Assembly (NCBI GenBank): GCA_964019335.1
Contig: OZ025679.1
Location: 62,001-126,000, forward strand
DNA length: 64,000 bases
Direction: 5' to 3'
From: Diplonema japonicum
Taxonomy: Eukaryota > Euglenozoa > Diplonemea > Diplonemida > Diplonemidae
Made by a program: the position numbers and the translations under genes. Shown here piece by piece: positions 58,698-64,000 of this stretch (the first letter of the stretch is position 1; every line of letters starts with the position of its first letter). The notes below the pieces were generated by a model. It did not search any database. It had not been told where the DNA came from and saw nothing but the letters and a program-made list of their open reading frames with translations.

Positions 58698-59165
58698 CTT
58701 CCTCTTATTGGTTGACACAAAGCCTTGTTTCTGATAGTGCCTTGTCACCTAACAAAGAAGAGGAAGAGGAAGGGAGGAGATTAAGGGGAAAAAAAAAGAG
58801 AAAAAAAAAAAAAAAAACAGAATTTTTTCTGGAGCATGGGCGGTGTTCGGTGCTATCAGGCCAACACTGGCCTCCTTTATCTCTCATATTAATTTCTTCT
58901 TCTTTTTCTCTTGGGTCTTTTAATTATACCCTCTTTTTTTTTTTTCTTTTTTTCTTTCCCCTCACTCTCTTGAATCCTTTTGGCAAGCAGCAACAAAGAA
59001 ACCTTTTTTTCTTTCGTCCTTTTTTAAAAGGCGATCATTCATATTTCCATTTAAAAAAAAAAAAAAGAGAGGATAAAAAAAAATTAAATCTTAAATGTTC
59101 TGTATCCCCCCTTTCCCCTTGAAATAAGTAAAACAATTCTTTCTGAAGAATAATTGTTATATTAG

Positions 59166-59198
<33 letters not shown>

Positions 59199-59267
59199 AA
59201 GAAATTAAGACAAAAAAAAATCGTTCGTAAACTTTCAATCACAGTCACTTTTCTTTCATATAGTACC

Positions 59268-59298
<31 letters not shown>

Positions 59299-60285
59299 GG
59301 TTAACTATCTGATTTTCTTCAATTTTTATCGAACTTTTTTTTTGTTCTTTCTTCTTTTTTTTCTCTTTCCACTTCTCTATACTTCAAGACCCCCCCCCCC
59401 CCCCCCCCCCACCCCCATCGTCGCCTCCACAGCACAGATTGCTATCTGAGAATTGTGGGGGGGGGGGGGGGGGCAAGCAACAGAAAACAAGGAAAAAGAA
59501 AGAAGCGAAGGGAGGACTACCAGCCTCCCCCCCCCCCCCCAGCTAATGACTCTTCTAAGAGCATATAACTTAACACCTTTGCTTTCTACAAATTTGCTCT
59601 TGGTGACAAAGACATAAGTCATAGGGGAGAAAGACCCCCCCCCCCCCCCCCTCTCATTGCCCTATCCCCTTATCTAAAGGGGCATCACTTTATTAACTTT
59701 CCTCCAACCTCTGCACGAAGTTGTAACCTAAGCTTATTCAAAGCGATCTTAGCCTGGTAGCTAACACTGGGCAAATGAGGCAGGGGTTTGCTCCAAATAT
59801 CCCCCCCACCCTTCCTTAACAACTGTATTTCAAGCAGCCGCTACTTTTTTTTTTTTTTTTTTTTGCTTCCCGTCACTTTTCTTGATCAAGAAACCGTAAG
59901 AAAATCTATTAATAAAGAAAACCGAAATTTAACTTTTAAGAAAAAGAAAAAGAAAAGAAAAAAAAAGAGAGAGAATCACCAAGGGTAGTCCTTCGTTTCC
60001 CTTGTTAAGAATATCAATCAGATGCATCTTTAAGGTGAACACGAACAATCTAAAGTGTGCTGCCATGTCACCACTTACCCTTACCCATGTTGCCTTTTAC
60101 TTTTCGTTCCGTTCAATATTAGTATGCCTAACGAGTGGTGGTCATCTAAGAAGCACCTTGTCTTTAGAACATTAATAGCAACAGCCTCGAGCTCTGTATG
60201 CTTCGTGCTTCTCGATGCCATTCTTCCCTCGCCGCCACGGCTTGCCTACTCCTGTCGACCGATAAAACTCCCTTTCGCTTCATTA
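58655..60285. other. 1.6-kb gene-free spacer
   Basis: Very rich in homopolymers: A-run of about 45 at 58650-58693, T-run near 59271-59298, C-runs near 59390-59410 and 59527-59540, G-run near 59457-59474. No gene is recognised. Confidence 0.6.
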
Positions 60286-60357
60286 CGTTCGTTCTTTTAT
60301 TATTCTCATTTTCCTATTGCCTGTCACATTTAGCACCCACACCACAGGCGGCATGCG
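60286..60357 (+). promoter_or_regulatory. conserved upstream block of member 3
   Basis: The same 72-bp block as 47729-47800 (two differences), ending CACACCACAG-GCGGC-ATGCG with the out-of-frame uATG at 60353 conserved. Confidence 0.65.
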
Positions 60358-63300
60358 ATGGGGGAAGCTGCACAAGATGTGAGGTGGAGCACAGCGGTGG
60401 CAGTCTTTTTGACGCTGTGCGTTGGGTGCTCGGGGGACTGCAGCAAGTGGAAGGACCCTAAGAACAACGGGCCGTACCCACTCTGGCACTACTGCAAGCG
60501 GCGAGCGGGATCCGGGGAGACGCTGTACCCTTACATGGAGGCTTCGCTGCGACCCGCGGAGGTGGCGCCGTACGACTGCAGGGCGGAGGGGAGGGTGCTT
60601 CGGCACGACGCGGCGGGGATCATCTGTGCGGACTACACGCTCGGGGACGAGTACGGGGGCCCTTGCACGACGGCGCAGTGCTGCGCGGAGGGGCTGTGCT
60701 CGAGCTATGTTTGCAAGGGAGGGGGTCAGCTGAAGGCGAAGGCGGGGGAGATCTCGTGCGCGTACTTTCCCTGCAACGACCACTTGTGCTGCGAGGGGCC
60801 ATCCGGGTCGCCGAAGGAGGAGGCGAGGGGGCTCGTGTTCGTGGATCGGAACCCCGGGCGGTTCTCCTTCGGGGGCAAGGGGACCCTCCTGCGGGCAGCG
60901 GACGAGGCGGACATCACGCACTACCGGATCTACTGGGGGTTCGCGAAGACTGTTCGGAAGGTTCCGTCTTGCGGGTTGAAGAACCCAATTTCGTGGGAGC
61001 AGCACAAGTGGACGGACGAGAAGCGGCTGTTCCTGGAGCTCCCGGTGACTGGGTGCGACATCGACTTCGAGGTGCCGATGGGGACGGTGCCGTGGGAGCG
61101 GTGCCCTATCGCAACGGATCGGAAGGACAAGACGACGTCGGCGAACGACCCGTGCAACCCGCACTACCTGGTGGCGGTGTCGGTGAATGGGAAGGGGGAG
61201 CGATCCTTCGACGGGCAGGCGCAGCAGATCGGGCCACGGCACCCGATCTCCGACTACGAGGGGGAGTTCGGGCTTCCGTGTGCGGAGGGAGGGGTGACCT
61301 ACGGGCACGACCTCCCGGGACCGGACGACGTGATCTTGGGGAGCTGGAACGGGGTGGAGTCGGCGGCGCGGTGTGCGGAGCTGTGTCGAGGCTACTCGTC
61401 GAAGTCGAAGGGTCCTTGTCGGTACTGGGTGTGGGGGTACCCGACAGGGGGCCACACGGCGAAGTCGTGCTGGATGGAGACGCAGCTCCTTCAGAAGGCG
61501 CACTACGGGGTGCGGGTGGCGGGACCGGCGGTGTGCCCGACGCGGGACGGGGAACGACCGACGGGGAGGGAGCGACCGCGGTGCGACCGCTGGGTCCGGA
61601 TCCCGAACACCGCCGCTTGGAAGAACCCGGACACGACAGCGGGGCGGAACGCCTTCTTCGACAAGGGCGGGGCCTTCATGCAGAAGCCGAACCTCCCGGA
61701 CGTCCCACTCGGACCCTACGACAACGCGGAGGAGTGCCAGGCCATGTGCGACATGGACCCGCTGTGCGTCGGCTTCACCTGGATGAAGCGCGACCCGACC
61801 GACACCTACTTCCACAAGTGTTTCTTGATCCGGGTGGACGACGGGACGCGAGCCTCCACCGACTTCTACGACCTGTGGCTCTGCTCCAGGGAGGGGATGG
61901 CCCCGCTCCTCTCCGGATACGAGCTCCTCTCCCACCCCTTCGGCTACAAGACCTGCGGGGAGGGACCCCCCTCATCGTCCGAGGCAGCCTCCGACCACGA
62001 CTGCTGCGCTCAAAAGTGCAACGACAACAAACCCTCCTGCGCCGCCTTCACCTTTCGACACACCGACAAGATCTGCGAGCTCCACTCCGCCTGCAGCGAC
62101 GCCTCCCTCCGCTCCCACGACAAGGTCGAGGGCTGTGCCTACGAGTCTTGCTTCCAAGGCTACGGGCTCGCGACCTACAGGCGGCTCGTCCCCACCATGC
62201 AGATCGTCGACAGGTGGCCTGTGGTCGGGGGGCAAGGGGGGGTCCCCGCCTTTGTCCAGACCACCCACATCCCTGAAGGGACCGACGTTCACTGTGTCAT
62301 CAACAAAAGGGGAAGGAACATCCCCTCTTCTGCGGCAAATATGCTCGCCGTCCGACACTTCACAGGGAAGGTCTCCGCCTCCGACGGGGTCGCCAGCATG
62401 GTCCTCACACACGTCACAGAGACCTGGTCCGTGAAGGCTGCGGAGAGCTACGTCATGCGCTGCGCCGCCGATGACATGGCTGGTTTCGGTCTCCCCGCCT
62501 ACGTCGAGCACAACTTTGAGTCAGAGGTGCCATTCGGCTTCGTGGAGATCAGGGCCCGGAACGGGAACACTGGGTACTGCAGGGGTCCGAACAACTGTTT
62601 GAATGGATACATTGCCGACACAAAGAAGAAGCCTTACTCCCTCGAGGCCTGCAGGAAGATTAGTTACGGTGATTCCAAGTCTATTGCTTTCCTTTACAGA
62701 GCTCATGACGGGCACTGTGGGATCGTCACACCGAAGAAGGGGTGTACGTACATGACTCATGTTCAAGCTGACGATAAAGTGAGGTGCTACAACAAGAAGT
62801 GGGACACGGTGCACTCGATTGGGAAAGGGGAATGCACTGCAGAATGTCCTGGGACCTGCAGCTGGAAGAGGCGGCTGGGAGCTTACGAACGCAACCTGTT
62901 CCTCCCCGCACCAGCAGCAACTTGTTCACTGACAACTGCTGAACCGACTTCTGCACCTCAGACACCAGCACCTCGCACCCCTGCTCCAAAAACACCGGCT
63001 CCTGACACGCCGGCCCCGAAAACTTCTGCACCTGCGACACCTGCTCCCAAAACCTCGGCACCAAATACAGAAGCACCTGAGACCCCTGCTCCAAAAACAC
63101 CAGCACCTGACACTGCAGCACCTGATACTGGAGCACCTGACACAAGAGCACCTGAAACCACTGCCCCTAAGTCCCCAGCACCTGACACAAGAGCACCTGA
63201 AACCCCTGCTCCAAGAACACCGGCACCTGATACTCTAGCACCTGATACTCTAGCACCTGCCACGTCGGCACCTGACACAAGGGCACCTGAAACCACTGCT

Positions 63301-64000
63301 CCAAAAACACCGGCTCCTGACACGCCGGCACCGAAAACTTCTGCACCTGCGACACCTGCTCCCAAAACCTCGGCACCAAATACAGAAGCACCTGAGACCC
63401 CTGCTCCAAAAACACCAGCACCTGACACTGCAGCACCTGATACTGGAGCACCTGACACAAGAGCACCTGAAACCACTGCCCCTAAGTCCCCAGCACCTGA
63501 CACAAGAGCACCTGAAACCCCTGCTCCAAAAACTGACACTGCAGCACCTGATACTACAGCACCGACACCTGACACACAAGCATCTGACACCGCAGTACCT
63601 GATACCACAGCACCTGACACACGAGCACCTGAGACCCCTGCTCCAAAAACACCAGCACCTGACACTGCAGCACCTGATACTACAGCACCTGGCACACCGG
63701 CACCTAACACACAAGCACCTGATACCGCAGCACCTGACACACGAGCACCTGAAACCCCTATTCCAGAAACACCAGCACCTGACACACCGACGCCGAACAC
63801 CGTGACTCCAGAAACTCCTGCTCCTCGAACTCTTGCACCTAAAACAGAAGCGCCAGAAACTCCAGCACCCCGCACTCCTGTTCCAAAATCACCGGCTCCT
63901 CGAACTCCTGCTCCTGACACCCCTGCCCCAAGGACCCCTGCCCCAAAGACGACGGCTCCTGAAACGCCAGTTCCGGCATCTAAAACTACTAGGTCTCCAC
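60358..64000 (+). CDS. type-I surface protein, AP/T-stalk family member 3 (3' end outside window)
   Basis: The frame stays open from ATG 60358 to the window end (1214 codons). The signal peptide and head are those of member 2, with three visible residue changes near the N-terminus (KWKDPKNNG for KWEDPKNSG; DRNPG for DRDPG). The stalk starts at about residue 860 with the same first blocks as member 2 and then diverges. A partial unit (PKTDTAAP) near 63530 shows unequal exchange. Tail and TM are not in the window. Presumably a surface protein like members 1 and 2. Confidence 0.9.
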   Translation, partial: MGEAAQDVRWSTAVAVFLTLCVGCSGDCSKWKDPKNNGPYPLWHYCKRRAGSGETLYPYMEASLRPAEVAPYDCRAEGRVLRHDAAGIICADYTLGDEYGGPCTTAQCCAEGLCSSYVCKGGGQLKAKAGEISCAYFPCNDHLCCEGPSGSPKEEARGLVFVDRNPGRFSFGGKGTLLRAADEADITHYRIYWGFAKTVRKVPSCGLKNPISWEQHKWTDEKRLFLELPVTGCDIDFEVPMGTVPWERCPIATDRKDKTTSANDPCNPHYLVAVSVNGKGERSFDGQAQQIGPRHPISDYEGEFGLPCAEGGVTYGHDLPGPDDVILGSWNGVESAARCAELCRGYSSKSKGPCRYWVWGYPTGGHTAKSCWMETQLLQKAHYGVRVAGPAVCPTRDGERPTGRERPRCDRWVRIPNTAAWKNPDTTAGRNAFFDKGGAFMQKPNLPDVPLGPYDNAEECQAMCDMDPLCVGFTWMKRDPTDTYFHKCFLIRVDDGTRASTDFYDLWLCSREGMAPLLSGYELLSHPFGYKTCGEGPPSSSEAASDHDCCAQKCNDNKPSCAAFTFRHTDKICELHSACSDASLRSHDKVEGCAYESCFQGYGLATYRRLVPTMQIVDRWPVVGGQGGVPAFVQTTHIPEGTDVHCVINKRGRNIPSSAANMLAVRHFTGKVSASDGVASMVLTHVTETWSVKAAESYVMRCAADDMAGFGLPAYVEHNFESEVPFGFVEIRARNGNTGYCRGPNNCLNGYIADTKKKPYSLEACRKISYGDSKSIAFLYRAHDGHCGIVTPKKGCTYMTHVQADDKVRCYNKKWDTVHSIGKGECTAECPGTCSWKRRLGAYERNLFLPAPAATCSLTTAEPTSAPQTPAPRTPAPKTPAPDTPAPKTSAPATPAPKTSAPNTEAPETPAPKTPAPDTAAPDTGAPDTRAPETTAPKSPAPDTRAPETPAPRTPAPDTLAPDTLAPATSAPDTRAPETTAPKTPAPDTPAPKTSAPATPAPKTSAPNTEAPETPAPKTPAPDTAAPDTGAPDTRAPETTAPKSPAPDTRAPETPAPKTDTAAPDTTAPTPDTQASDTAVPDTTAPDTRAPETPAPKTPAPDTAAPDTTAPGTPAPNTQAPDTAAPDTRAPETPIPETPAPDTPTPNTVTPETPAPRTLAPKTEAPETPAPRTPVPKSPAPRTPAPDTPAPRTPAPKTTAPETPVPASKTTRSP
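62950..64000 (+). repeat. AP/T pentapeptide-coding repeat, member 3 (continues beyond window)
   Basis: 15-bp units as in member 2. The first ~300 bp are nearly identical to 50395-50700, with one duplicated APDTL unit at 63228-63257. Later units are reordered. Confidence 0.9.

Overview
The window is nuclear DNA of a protist with a eukaryotic gene set. Protein-coding stretches are GC-rich. They sit between AT-rich spacers full of long homopolymer runs (T, A, G and C, often 15-50 bases). Every protein gene and tRNA I can support lies on the + strand. Most starts have a pyrimidine-rich or CA-rich tract ending in AG a few to about 20 bases upstream, as expected for trans-splicing of one-way polycistronic transcripts. 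Small cis-introns (32-55 nt, GT...AG) interrupt several genes. This points to Euglenozoa. Diplonemids fit best because introns, trans-splicing, AP/T-rich repeat proteins and heavy repeat load occur together, but this placement is inferred, with no marker gene to prove it.

Layout. 1-11 kb: housekeeping-type genes. These are the end of a STE20/PAK-like kinase, a polytopic membrane protein, a RING-H2 ubiquitin ligase, a small membrane protein, an AKTIP/FTS-like UBC-fold protein, an unrecognised 662-aa protein and a DMT-like membrane protein joined across a 32-nt intron. A foldback repeat and a MITE lie at 1.1-1.8 kb. 11-21.5 kb: gene-poor, with two tRNA-Phe genes, two copies of a CCCH-type zinc-finger gene and several elements with terminal inverted repeats (TIRs) and internal tandem repeats. 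21.5-28.6 kb: a transposon nest. A 5'-truncated, frameshifted LINE is inserted in the acceptor stem of a tRNA-Leu gene with a visible target-site duplication. Two copies of a conserved ~115-bp repeat and a 602-bp insertion flanked by a 21-bp duplication follow.

28.6-41 kb: a compact gene array holding a coiled-coil protein with two introns, a type-B carboxylesterase with an apparent apple-like insertion, a TSNAXIP1-like coiled-coil protein, a pseudokinase, a serine carboxypeptidase of family S28, TTC5 with two introns, and a PPR protein.

41-64 kb: three tandem members of a large type-I surface-protein family (the last cut by the window end). Each has a signal peptide, a Cys-rich PAN/apple-like head and an Ala-Pro-Thr pentapeptide stalk. 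The two complete members continue into a membrane-proximal module, one TM helix and a repeat-bearing cytoplasmic tail. The heads are almost identical in DNA, while stalk length (about 0.7, 3.6 and over 1.0 kb) and tails differ strongly. A decayed TIR transposon and an inverted copy of the 13.6-kb element lie between members 2 and 3.

Coordinates and exon joins were worked out by eye. No similarity search was run, so family names rest on motif recognition.
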